Shown one piece after another: positions 9,098-18,271 of a stretch of DNA of 64,000 nt. This stretch comes from Sphingomonas elodea ATCC 31461. GTDB lineage: Bacteria > Pseudomonadota > Alphaproteobacteria > Sphingomonadales > Sphingomonadaceae. The position numbers and the translations under genes were made by a program. The stretch's first letter is position 1. Every line of letters starts with the position of its first letter. The stretch spans positions 62,001 to 126,000 of the forward strand of contig NZ_AGFU01000016.1 of NCBI RefSeq assembly GCF_000226955.1, written 5' to 3'. The notes beneath the pieces are model-generated. The model searched no databases and was not told where the DNA came from. It saw only the letters and a list, made by a program, of their open reading frames with translations.

Positions 9098-10036
9098 TCA
9101 GCCGCGCGGATAGGCGGCGCGGGCGAGTCGGTCTCGAATTGCCCAGCCAAGCCCGGTCGACGGAATCGGCGCGACGGCGATACGCGGACGATCCGACGCA
9201 TCGGCGCGGTGCAGCGCATCGAACAGGCACGCCGCCGCCTCGCGCAGGTCGCCGGTAGCGGATAGGGTATCGTCGCCCGTCACCGCGCCGAAGCCGATCA
9301 GCCACTCATCCGCCGCCGCCTGTTCCGCCTGCAGCCGCAAGGGCTTGGACGGGGCATAGTGGCTGGCAAGCTGCCCCGGCGCGGTGATCGCTCCCGGCGT
9401 GACCCCGGTGGCATAGCCGGGAAGGTCCTCGGCGGGAACCGGGCCGGGCCGCAGGATGCGGCGCAGCGCAGGATCCACGATCGTGGATTCGATGCCCGCG
9501 CTGGTCGCACCGTCGTCGATCACCAACGGGATGCGGCCGGCGAGGCTTGCCGCGACATGCGCGGCCCGGGTCGGGCTGATCCCGCCACTGGCATTGGCCG
9601 AAGGGGCCGCCAGCGGGCGCCCGCTGGCACGGATCAGCCCCTGCATCGCGCGGTGATCGGGCATGCGCAGCGCCACCGTGGGCAGTCCGGCGGTGACGAG
9701 GCTGGCGACCGGCGATCCTTCCGCCAAGGGCAGAACCATGGTGAGCGGCCCCGGCCAGAATCGTGCCGCCAGCGCCCGCGCCTCGTGGTCGAACCGCGCG
9801 ATCGTCTCGGCCATGGCCATGTCGGCGACATGCACGATCAGCGGATTGAACGAGGGTCGCCCCTTCGCCGCATAAATGCCCGCCACCGCGTCCGAATCGG
9901 TCGCGTCGGCGGCAAGCCCGTAGACGGTCTCGGTAGGCACCGCGACCGATTCGCCGCGCCGGATCAGCGCAGCGGCCTCGCCAAGTGCAGCCTCGCCGTA
10001 GGGTAAGATGCGCGGATTTGCTGGGGTCACCCGCAA
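9098..10036 (-). CDS. L-threonylcarbamoyladenylate synthase (Sua5 type)
   Basis: A 312-residue enzyme of the Sua5/YrdC family, which makes threonylcarbamoyl-AMP from threonine, bicarbonate and ATP for t6A modification of ANN-decoding tRNAs. The substrate-site motifs VPTETVYGLAADAT, KGRPSFNPLIVHV and SANASGGISPT lie in the N-terminal 170 residues. The extra C-terminal domain (after PGAITAPGQLASHYAPSKPL) marks the long Sua5 form rather than short TsaC. The start is uncertain: a TTG at 10036 or a GTG at 10030. It is divergent from the acyl-CoA dehydrogenase gene. Confidence 0.92.
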   Translation of the reverse strand: MRVTPANPRILPYGEAALGEAAALIRRGESVAVPTETVYGLAADATDSDAVAGIYAAKGRPSFNPLIVHVADMAMAETIARFDHEARALAARFWPGPLTMVLPLAEGSPVASLVTAGLPTVALRMPDHRAMQGLIRASGRPLAAPSANASGGISPTRAAHVAASLAGRIPLVIDDGATSAGIESTIVDPALRRILRPGPVPAEDLPGYATGVTPGAITAPGQLASHYAPSKPLRLQAEQAAADEWLIGFGAVTGDDTLSATGDLREAAACLFDALHRADASDRPRIAVAPIPSTGLGWAIRDRLARAAYPRG

Positions 10037-10078
10037 GGCGCTATATTGCTGTCAACAAGATCACAAGAGAGAGGCCTG

Positions 10079-11773
10079 ATGTTCACCCCCGCAACCGCCG
10101 AGCAGCGTTTCGTGCTCGACCATATCGTCCGCCTGTCCGAGATCAGCGAAGAGGCCACGCCCGACCTGCTCGACGCCGTGCTGGAAGGCGCCGGCCAGTT
10201 CGCCGCGGGCGAATGGGCGCCGCTGGAACGGCTGGGGGACACCGAAGGCGCGCGCTGGACCCAGAACGGCGTGACGATGCCGGAAGGCTTCGCCGCGGCC
10301 TACCGCGCCTATGTCGATGGCGGCTGGGGCACGATCGGCTCGCCGGCCGAACATGGCGGCCAGGGCCTGCCGGTCAGCCTGTCGGTCGCGGTGCTGGAGA
10401 CGCTGGGCACGGCGAACATGGGCTTCTGCCTGTGCCCGGTGCTCACCGTCGGCGCGGTCGAGGCGCTGCACCATCACGGTTCGCCCGAACAGCAGGCGCT
10501 CTATCTGCCCAAGCTGGCCACCGGCGAATGGACCGGCACGATGAACCTCACCGAACCGCAGGCGGGATCGGACGTCGGCGCGGTGAAGACCAAGGCCGAG
10601 CCGACGGGCGACGGCAAGTGGAAGATCAAGGGCACCAAGATCTACATCTCGTTCGGCGACCATGACATGGCGGACAACATCGTCCACCTCGTCCTTGCCC
10701 GCACGCCGGGCGCTCCTGCGGGCACCAAGGGCCTGTCGCTGTTCCTCGTGCCCAAATACCGGCTGAACGCGAACGGCACGCCGGGCGATTTCAACGACGT
10801 GCATGTCGTCTCGATCGAGCACAAGATGGGCCTGCACGCCTCGCCCACCTGCGTGCTGAGCTTCGGCGACCAGGACGACTGCATCGGCGAGTTGATCGGC
10901 CCCGAGCTGGGCGGCATCCGCGCCATGTTCACGATGATGAACAATGCGCGGCTCAATGTCGGCCTGCAGGGCGTGCAGGTTGCCGAGCGCGCCACCCAGC
11001 GCGCGGTCGCCTATGCCCGCGAGCGCGTGCAGGGATATCGCGGCGGCGCGCCGACGGCGATCATCGAACATCCGGACGTCCGCCGCATGCTGCTGCGGAT
11101 GAAGGCGCAGACCCAGGCCGCCCGCGCGCTGGTCTATTACGCCTTCGGCCAGCTGGATCGCGGCCGCGCCGGCGACGCGGAAGCCGACAAGCGCGTCGAG
11201 CTGCTCACCCCGCTCGCCAAGGCGCATGCGACCGATATCGGCAACGAAGTCGCGAGCCTCGGCCTGCAGGTCCATGGCGGCATGGGCTATATCGAGGAGA
11301 CCGGCGCCGCCCAGCATTTCCGCGACGCCCGCATCACCCCGATCTACGAGGGCACCAACGGCATCCAGGCCGCCGACCTGGTCGGCCGCAAGCTGAGCAT
11401 GGACAATGGCGCGACGCTGCTCGGCCTGCTCGCCGATATGCGCGCCGAGGCCGAGGATGCCGGGCTGCGCCAGCTGATCGACGCCTGCGAGGAAGTCGGC
11501 CGCAACCTGCTCGGCGCCGATGCCGACGACCGGCTGGCGGCGAGCTATCCCTTCCTGACCATGCTGTCGGTGGCGGTGTGCGGCTGGCTGATGGAGAAGA
11601 GCGGACGGCTGGCGGCACAGGGCGACGGCGAGCCGGGCTTCCTGAAGATGAAGCAGGCGGCAGCGCGCTTCTATGTCGAGCAGATCGTGCCCGAAGCGCT
11701 CGGCCTGCGCGCGGCGGCGATGGCGAAGGCGGCGGTGCTGTACGCGGTGGAGGCGGAGGCATTCGCGGCGTGA
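10079..11773 (+). CDS. Acyl-CoA dehydrogenase, long form
   Basis: A 564-residue FAD-dependent dehydrogenase that introduces a double bond alpha-beta to an acyl-CoA thioester. Flavin-binding motifs GTMNLTEPQAGSD and GTKIYISFGDHD are present. The catalytic glutamate is in PIYEGTNGIQAADL, and the LQVHGGMGYIEETG motif precedes it. The N-terminal and C-terminal extensions are those of the ~600-residue DmdC-like branch, in which the substrate can be methylmercaptopropionyl-CoA or a medium or long acyl-CoA; substrate cannot be set from sequence. The start at 10079 follows an AGAGAG site. Confidence 0.92.
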   Translation: MFTPATAEQRFVLDHIVRLSEISEEATPDLLDAVLEGAGQFAAGEWAPLERLGDTEGARWTQNGVTMPEGFAAAYRAYVDGGWGTIGSPAEHGGQGLPVSLSVAVLETLGTANMGFCLCPVLTVGAVEALHHHGSPEQQALYLPKLATGEWTGTMNLTEPQAGSDVGAVKTKAEPTGDGKWKIKGTKIYISFGDHDMADNIVHLVLARTPGAPAGTKGLSLFLVPKYRLNANGTPGDFNDVHVVSIEHKMGLHASPTCVLSFGDQDDCIGELIGPELGGIRAMFTMMNNARLNVGLQGVQVAERATQRAVAYARERVQGYRGGAPTAIIEHPDVRRMLLRMKAQTQAARALVYYAFGQLDRGRAGDAEADKRVELLTPLAKAHATDIGNEVASLGLQVHGGMGYIEETGAAQHFRDARITPIYEGTNGIQAADLVGRKLSMDNGATLLGLLADMRAEAEDAGLRQLIDACEEVGRNLLGADADDRLAASYPFLTMLSVAVCGWLMEKSGRLAAQGDGEPGFLKMKQAAARFYVEQIVPEALGLRAAAMAKAAVLYAVEAEAFAA

Positions 11774-11824
11774 GACTTCGCACCCGCCCTGCTCAAGCCA
11801 AACAACATCTCAAGAAATATTGCA

Positions 11825-12606
11825 TCAAGGATCCCTAAGAAAGGCACTCATCCAAGCCCTCTCTTCATCTGAAGGATCGTATAACACACCATCTTCGTGC
11901 AGCCGCCAGTATCTTAGATCACTTATATCGTCGTGATAAGCCAACTCAGCGACGAGATATAGCATCCATATATTTGCCCGCATCGTACCTACGATGAATC
12001 GAAGAGCTCGGTCATCGACGTCGTACGGCTTCGGAGACTCAAGAATCGCGTGAACTGGACCCACGTGAGCAAATTGGTCACTGAGTAGCCCGTAGTATAT
12101 ACCGATCGGCTCAAGAACATTTTTTGCCCAACCGATACATTTAGGGGAAGGCAGATTCCCCTCATGAAATTTCTCTAACGCATCTGGCCGCGTAGCGATC
12201 ACTATGACCGTCGCTATCAATTCAATGAACGTACGAGCAAGCACCCCATATTGACGCCTGAAGCCATGACGGGCGGTTTCGATGCTAGCCAGATACGTGT
12301 TAGCCGCTGTATTCAGAAGCCTAGAAACAGTTGCCTTGTAGCCATAATCTTCAAATTTTGGGAGGTGTTTCATCAAAATGTGCATCACCTCCCCAAGCAA
12401 TGCACTGCATTCAGACACGTCAGAGCGCGTCAAAGCATCAAAAGACCTTCTAACTCTAGGCCCATCCCGCCTTAACACATTTTGAATGATATCGTTTGTT
12501 ATGACGAAAACGAGGCCATTTTCTCGATCAATTCTAATTGAGGAAACCTTATTTCGAGGAGGAATACCAAACTTCTTTCGAGTGGTCTTTGTTTTCGTTC
12601 GCTTCG

Positions 12607-12610
<4 letters not shown>
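11825..12610 (-). CDS. AT-rich orphan gene, unknown function
   Basis: A 261-residue protein I do not recognise. It opens with a very basic segment (TKRTKTKTTRKK), then is predicted largely helical, with a hydrophobic segment around TFIELIATVIVIATRP and an acidic C-terminus (HEDGVLYDPSDEERAW). The GTG start at 12610 overlaps the TGA of the threonine synthase frame in GTGA, so it would be translationally coupled to it. Base composition is visibly more AT-rich than all neighbours and codon choice is mixed, which suggests recent acquisition. No mobility gene or flanking repeat is visible. It converges with the acyl-CoA dehydrogenase gene. Confidence 0.6.
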
Positions 12611-13831
<1,221 letters not shown>

Positions 13832-13873
13832 CGACTGGAGATTAGGCAGGCCCGGGGCGCGTGTCGACCGGCC

Positions 13874-14095
13874 TCATCCGCCGTCCTGCCCGGCCTCTTC
13901 GCGTTGGTCGCGACGCTTGTGAACGGTCTCCATCGCCTCGGCCTTAGCCGGGTCGAACAGGGATCCGAAGGCCAGCCCGATCAGCAGCATCGCCGCGCCC
14001 GCCTTGCCCCGGGCGCGACCGCGGCCGAAGCGGACCAGCAGCGGGATCAGGAGCAGGATCGCCGCGGCGACCGTCCATTGCAGCACAATGCTCAA
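13874..14095 (-). CDS. Small two-helix membrane protein
   Basis: A 73-residue protein with two hydrophobic segments (WTVAAAILLLIPLLV and AGAAMLLIGLAFG) separated by a basic turn (RFGRGRARGK), and a charged C-terminal tail. The TTG at 14095 overlaps the lepB stop; a GTG at 14086 is an alternative start. It is last in the GntR-lepB operon. The function is unknown. Confidence 0.6.
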   Translation of the reverse strand: MSIVLQWTVAAAILLLIPLLVRFGRGRARGKAGAAMLLIGLAFGSLFDPAKAEAMETVHKRRDQREEAGQDGG

Positions 14096-14937
14096 TTGGC
14101 ACGCTCCGGCCGCAGACTGGTGCCCGCGCGATCGACGCGCAGCGCGCCGAAATAGGCGAGCGGGTTGAACCACGATCCTTCGCCGTTGAAGCTGTGCGTC
14201 ACCAACTCGGCTCGCCCGGCCAGCGTCTCGATCGGCACCGGTCCGCCAAGCCCCAAAGCGTCCGAGCCGAAACGGCTGTCGGCGGACTGGTCTCGGTTGT
14301 CGCCCATCAGGAACACATGGCCTGCCGGTACGGTAATCGGTCCATAGGTGTCGCCCGGGCTCACATAGCCGCCGGGCAGCACGCTATCGCCCAGGTCCAC
14401 CACATCATAGCTGGCGCCGCCCGGCAGCGTCTCGCGGTACAGCGGCAGCTGGCAGGTGAGCTTGCCGTCCGGCCCGGCCTTGCGGAATGCCGCCAGCGGC
14501 CCCTGGTCGCACGGCACCGCCGCGTCGACGGGAATCGCGGCGACGCCGTTCGGCACCCGCGGAACGGCCTTGCCGTTCAGGATCACCTGGCCATGGCGCA
14601 CCGCAATCGTGTCGCCCGGCAGTCCGATCACGCGTTTGATCAGGTCCTCGCCGTCCCCCCGCCGCACGACGATGACGATATCGCCGCGCTCCGGCGTGCG
14701 GCCGAACAGTCGCGTCCTCGCAATGTCCTTGCCATGGATCGGAAAGGAGGCCTGGGAGAAGCCATAAGGAAATTTGCTCGCCACCAGCCGGTCGCCGGTG
14801 CGCAGCGCAGGCATCATCGAGCCCGACGGGATATAGTAGGGCCGCGCCACCGCGCTCTGGAACAGGAAGAAGATCCCGAGCGCGACCACCCAGCCCCCCA
14901 GCGTACGCAACCAGCCGGGCTTGGGATCCTCGGCCAT
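14092..14937 (-). CDS. lepB: Signal peptidase I
   Basis: A 281-residue membrane-anchored serine protease that removes signal peptides at the outer face of the inner membrane. One N-terminal membrane helix (about residues 12-32) is followed by the catalytic serine in PSGSMMPAL and the catalytic lysine in DLIKRVIGLPGD. The late GDNRDQSADSRFG motif is family box E. It lies four bases downstream of a GntR regulator and overlaps a small membrane-protein gene at its 3' end, so these three appear to form an operon. Confidence 0.96.
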   Translation of the reverse strand: MAEDPKPGWLRTLGGWVVALGIFFLFQSAVARPYYIPSGSMMPALRTGDRLVASKFPYGFSQASFPIHGKDIARTRLFGRTPERGDIVIVVRRGDGEDLIKRVIGLPGDTIAVRHGQVILNGKAVPRVPNGVAAIPVDAAVPCDQGPLAAFRKAGPDGKLTCQLPLYRETLPGGASYDVVDLGDSVLPGGYVSPGDTYGPITVPAGHVFLMGDNRDQSADSRFGSDALGLGGPVPIETLAGRAELVTHSFNGEGSWFNPLAYFGALRVDRAGTSLRPERAN

Positions 14938-14941
14938 GGTG

Positions 14942-15304
14942 TCAGGCGATCTCGTGGCTGCCGTCGAGCAGCTCGCGCACGTCGAGGCCGAGAAGGGAGA
15001 TATGGTCCTTCACGCGCGGCCAAAAGCTGGTGAGAAAGCGCTCGCGCTCCGCCATTCGCAGCCGTTCCACCGCGCCGGAGACGACGAACATGCCCACGCC
15101 GCGGCGCACCTCGACATAGCCGTCGTCCTGGAAGCTCTGATAGGCCTTGGCCACGGTCAGCGGGTTCGCGCCATGCTCGGCGGCAAGCGCGCGGACCGAG
15201 GGAAGCTGGTCGCCCGCACGGTACTGGCCGCGCAGGATCGCCGCGGCGATGATCGCGCGCAGCTTGAGGTAGACCGGGCTGTCTTCGTGCTCCAGGGCTG
15301 TCAT
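14942..15304 (-). CDS. GntR family transcriptional regulator (YtrA-like, short)
   Basis: A 120-residue regulator with an N-terminal winged helix: SPVYLKLRAIIAAAILRG opens it, and the recognition helix is in QLPSVRALAAEHGANPLTVAKAYQ. Only a short C-terminal helical part follows (RFLTSFWPRVKDHISLLGL), as in the YtrA subfamily, which lacks a ligand domain. The start at 15304 gives the family N-terminus; the frame is open further upstream. It precedes lepB by four bases, so it may regulate its own operon, including the signal peptidase. Confidence 0.85.
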   Translation of the reverse strand: MTALEHEDSPVYLKLRAIIAAAILRGQYRAGDQLPSVRALAAEHGANPLTVAKAYQSFQDDGYVEVRRGVGMFVVSGAVERLRMAERERFLTSFWPRVKDHISLLGLDVRELLDGSHEIA

Positions 15305-15341
15305 GCTGCCATAATACAGCACATGGCCTGCGAGTCCATAC

Positions 15342-15932
15342 TCAGGGAATCCACCGATGGACGATCCGGGACAGTTCACCGCGCGGACGCTCCTCCAACG
15401 GACGCGACGGCGTGCCGAGGAAGACGAAGCCCGCGATGCGCTGGCCGTCGTCGCCGAACAGGTCGCGCACGGCAGGGGAATAGGCCGGCCAGCCGGTCAG
15501 CCAGCCGCCGGCAAAGCCCATCGCGTGGGCGGCGTGGAGCAGGTTCATGCAGGCCGCGCCGGCCGACAATTCCTGCTCCCATAGCGGGATCTTGTGCGGC
15601 TGGACGGGCGCCGAGAGCACCACCACCAGCGAGGGCGCCTGGGTGGCGAATTGGGCCGCCGCCTCCTCGTCCCGCGCGGTCGCCGCCGGGTTCTCGGCGC
15701 ACAGGATCTCCACCAGCTTGCGCGCGAGCGCAGGCCGCGCCTCGTCCGGTACGATCACGAAGCGCCAGGGGGCGAGCTTGCCGTGATCGGGCGTGCGCGC
15801 GGCAATCGCCACCATCTGGTCGAGCTGCTCGGGGCTCGGCCCCGGTGCCGCCAGATCGCGCGGCTTGCCGGAGCGGCGGGTCTGGAGGAGCGTGAGCGGC
15901 GTGGTGCGATCGTTGAAGGTCATGGGGGCCAT
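15342..15932 (-). CDS. Nitroreductase family protein
   Basis: A 196-residue FMN-dependent nitroreductase of the YdjA-like short type. The FMN-binding segment TRRSGKPRDL is near the N-terminus, ARTPDHGKLAPWRFVIV in the middle, and GAACMNLLHAAHAMGFAGGWLTGW and IAGFVFLGTP late. The physiological substrate is unknown. Two close in-frame starts exist (15932 and 15923). It is divergent from the peptide transporter gene. Confidence 0.9.
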   Translation of the reverse strand: MAPMTFNDRTTPLTLLQTRRSGKPRDLAAPGPSPEQLDQMVAIAARTPDHGKLAPWRFVIVPDEARPALARKLVEILCAENPAATARDEEAAAQFATQAPSLVVVLSAPVQPHKIPLWEQELSAGAACMNLLHAAHAMGFAGGWLTGWPAYSPAVRDLFGDDGQRIAGFVFLGTPSRPLEERPRGELSRIVHRWIP

Positions 15933-16053
15933 CTAGAGTGCCGCTCCGCCGCCGCCAAGCGGCACGACTTTACAGCGGCGATGCAGGCTCTAGTCTGCGC
16001 CCCCATGCACCGGGCCCATGCGCCCGGCTCCCAACCTTAGGACGAAAACCTGC

Positions 16054-17847
16054 ATGGTCGACACACCCACTGCCGATTCCCCGGCAGAACCGGATATCTC
16101 CCACGTAAACCCTGCCGACGAAAAAACCTGGTTCGGTCATCCCCGCCAGCTCGCGCGGCTGTTCTCCACCGAGATGTGGGAACGCTTCGGCTTCTACGGC
16201 ATGCGGGCGTTGCTGACGCTCTACCTCACCCAGCATTTCCTGTTCGGCGATCGCGAGGCGACCGGCCTGTACGGCGGCTATACCGCGCTCGTCTATCTCA
16301 CCCCGCTGGTCGGCGGCTATCTGGCGGACCAGTTCCTCGGCTCCAAGCGCGCGGTGAAGTTCGGCGCGATCCTGATGTCGATCGGCTATTTCGTGCTGTG
16401 CTTCGGCGGCCAGACCGCCACGCCCTACGCCAAGATCGACGGCCAGCGCTATGAAGTGGTGATCGAGAAGACCGCCGCCGGCGAGCAGCGCTATGTGCTC
16501 GATGCCGGCCATAAGCAGCTGATCAAGGGCAATGACGACGGCTCGATCACGCTGAGCGAGAACGGCCAGACGGTGCGGACGATCGCCAAGGGCGGATTCG
16601 AATCCGAGGCCGATCGCAGCCCCTTCTACGTGATGGTGATGCTGATCGCGCTCTCGATGGTCTCGGTCGGCAACGGCTTCTTCAAGCCGAACATCTCCAC
16701 GATGGTCGGCGAACTCTATCCGAATGGCGATACGCGCCGCGATGCCGGTTTCACCATTTTCTACATGGGCATCAATCTCGGCTCCACCCTGTCCCAGGCG
16801 CTGTGCCCATGGCTGGCCGTGGCGGTCGGCTGGTGGGCGGGCTTCGGCCTCGCCGCGATCGGCATGATGTTCTCCTGGGCGCTGATCCAGCTGGACGGCG
16901 GCAAGCTGAACGGCATCGGCGAGCCCCCCGCCAAGGCGGCAACGGGCCGGCAGCAGCTGCTGATCTATGTCGGCGCGATCTGCGTCGTACCGCTCTTCTA
17001 CCTGCTCTACACCAACCTGATGGCCGCCGAACCCGCCCCCGCGGGCTCGGGCCTGCTCGGCTATGTCGCCTCGCTGTCGCTGATGGGCAAGCTGCTGTTC
17101 GGCACCTTCCTGATCGGTGTGCCGGCCATCCTCATCTGGTCGTTCTTTGCCGGCGATCGCCGCGAGTTCCAGATGATGCTCGCCGCGATGGTGCTGATCG
17201 TCTTCAACGTCGTCTTCTGGACGCTGTTCGAACAGGCGGGCTCGTCGCTCACCCTCTTCGCCGATCGCAACACCAACCTGTCGATCTTCGGCTGGTTCAC
17301 CATGACTGCGGGGCAGACGCAGAGCTTCAACGCGCTGTTCATCGTGCTGCTCGCGCCGCTGATGTCGATGATGTGGGGCGCACTCGGCAAGCGTGGGCTC
17401 GAGCCGAGCATCCCGGTGAAGTTCGGCATCGCGCTGGTCGCCGTCGGCTGCGGCTTCCTGTTCCTGGTGTGGGGCGCCAACTGGGCGGATGCGAGCTTCA
17501 AGGTCTCGGTCTGGTGGATCGCCGGGCTCTACTTCATCCACAGCTTCGCCGAGCTGTGCATCTCGCCGGTAGGCCTCAGCATGATCACCAAGCTGTCGAT
17601 CGCGCGGATCGTCGGCATGATGATGGGCGTGTGGTTCCTGTCGATCTCGGTCGCGCAGTATGTGGCGGGCGTGATCGCGCAGTTCGCCAGCGTCGAGACG
17701 GTGGGCGGCCAGGTGACCAACCTCAAGGTCAGCCTGGATACCTATCTCAGCGTGTTCACGCTGATCTCGCAATGGGCGATCGGGCTCGGCCTGGTCCTGC
17801 TGCTGCTCAGCTGGCCGCTCAAGCGCTGGATGCACGGCGTGAAGTAA
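16054..17847 (+). CDS. POT-family proton-dependent peptide transporter
   Basis: A 597-residue inner-membrane major-facilitator protein that imports di- and tripeptides with protons. The POT signature begins FSTEMWERFGFYGMRALL in helix 1 and includes GGYLADQFLGSKRAV and FTIFYMGINLGS. It has at least 12 membrane helices, and an unusually hydrophilic insert (about residues 125-190) between early helices that is seen in sphingomonad and xanthomonad members. An M13 peptidase follows on the other strand, consistent with peptide use. Confidence 0.93.
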   Translation: MVDTPTADSPAEPDISHVNPADEKTWFGHPRQLARLFSTEMWERFGFYGMRALLTLYLTQHFLFGDREATGLYGGYTALVYLTPLVGGYLADQFLGSKRAVKFGAILMSIGYFVLCFGGQTATPYAKIDGQRYEVVIEKTAAGEQRYVLDAGHKQLIKGNDDGSITLSENGQTVRTIAKGGFESEADRSPFYVMVMLIALSMVSVGNGFFKPNISTMVGELYPNGDTRRDAGFTIFYMGINLGSTLSQALCPWLAVAVGWWAGFGLAAIGMMFSWALIQLDGGKLNGIGEPPAKAATGRQQLLIYVGAICVVPLFYLLYTNLMAAEPAPAGSGLLGYVASLSLMGKLLFGTFLIGVPAILIWSFFAGDRREFQMMLAAMVLIVFNVVFWTLFEQAGSSLTLFADRNTNLSIFGWFTMTAGQTQSFNALFIVLLAPLMSMMWGALGKRGLEPSIPVKFGIALVAVGCGFLFLVWGANWADASFKVSVWWIAGLYFIHSFAELCISPVGLSMITKLSIARIVGMMMGVWFLSISVAQYVAGVIAQFASVETVGGQVTNLKVSLDTYLSVFTLISQWAIGLGLVLLLLSWPLKRWMHGVK

Positions 17848-18219
17848 GTGCCGGCAAAACTGGGACGGGGCGCCGCGTACATTGGGGGGAACAGCGGCGC
17901 CCCTGTCGTTCGCCCGAGGGGGGAGTGGGCGAACGAGTCTCGGTTCAGGCCGCCAGCGGCAGCGCCGGGATCGCGTCCTGCTCATTGGCTGCCGCAAGGG
18001 CGCGGCCGTTCGCCACGACCGGCTGGCCAGCCTCGGCAGCCAGGCGACGATGGGCGAAATAGAGCGCGATCAGCGAAAACATGGGAAACCTCGAATAGCT
18101 TTGCTGCAATGCAGCGTCGGCGGCGCATCTGGTTTCGAGCCCCCGATTCCGCAACTGCAAAGCCGGAGTCGGCCGGTTGCGTCTCGTGCAACTGACGCGA
18201 TTTCTCCTCCGGAAATACA
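17848..18219. other. Intergenic stretch holding one possible tiny gene
   Basis: Some 370 bases lie between the transporter and the bidirectional terminator. Apart from the tiny minus-strand frame at 17945-18082, no gene with a ribosome site is seen. The rest is GC-rich with no clear repeat. Confidence 0.4.
17945..18082 (-). CDS. Possible 45-residue peptide
   Basis: A short frame starting MFSLIALYF, with GAGG six bases before its ATG, ending PALPLAA. Composition is alanine-rich and plausible, but the length gives little statistical support. Its hydrophobic start could insert into membrane. I do not recognise a family. Confidence 0.3.
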   Translation of the reverse strand: MFSLIALYFAHRRLAAEAGQPVVANGRALAAANEQDAIPALPLAA

Positions 18220-18249
18220 AAAAGGCCCGGCGTCTCCGCCGGGCCTTTT
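18220..18249. terminator. Bidirectional rho-independent terminator
   Basis: A perfect 13-bp stem: AAAAGGCCCGGCG (18220-18232), loop TCTC, then CGCCGGGCCTTTT (18237-18249). The A-tract and T-tract flank a GC-rich core, so it can work on both strands. It ends the M13 peptidase transcript on the minus strand. Confidence 0.9.
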
Positions 18250-18271
18250 CCGTATTGATACGGGGGTGCGC

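Noticed and set aside
8971-9219. An 82-residue minus-strand protein in the gap after msrA
   Set aside because: No ribosome site and arginine-rich random-like composition; it also overlaps the end of the Sua5-type gene.
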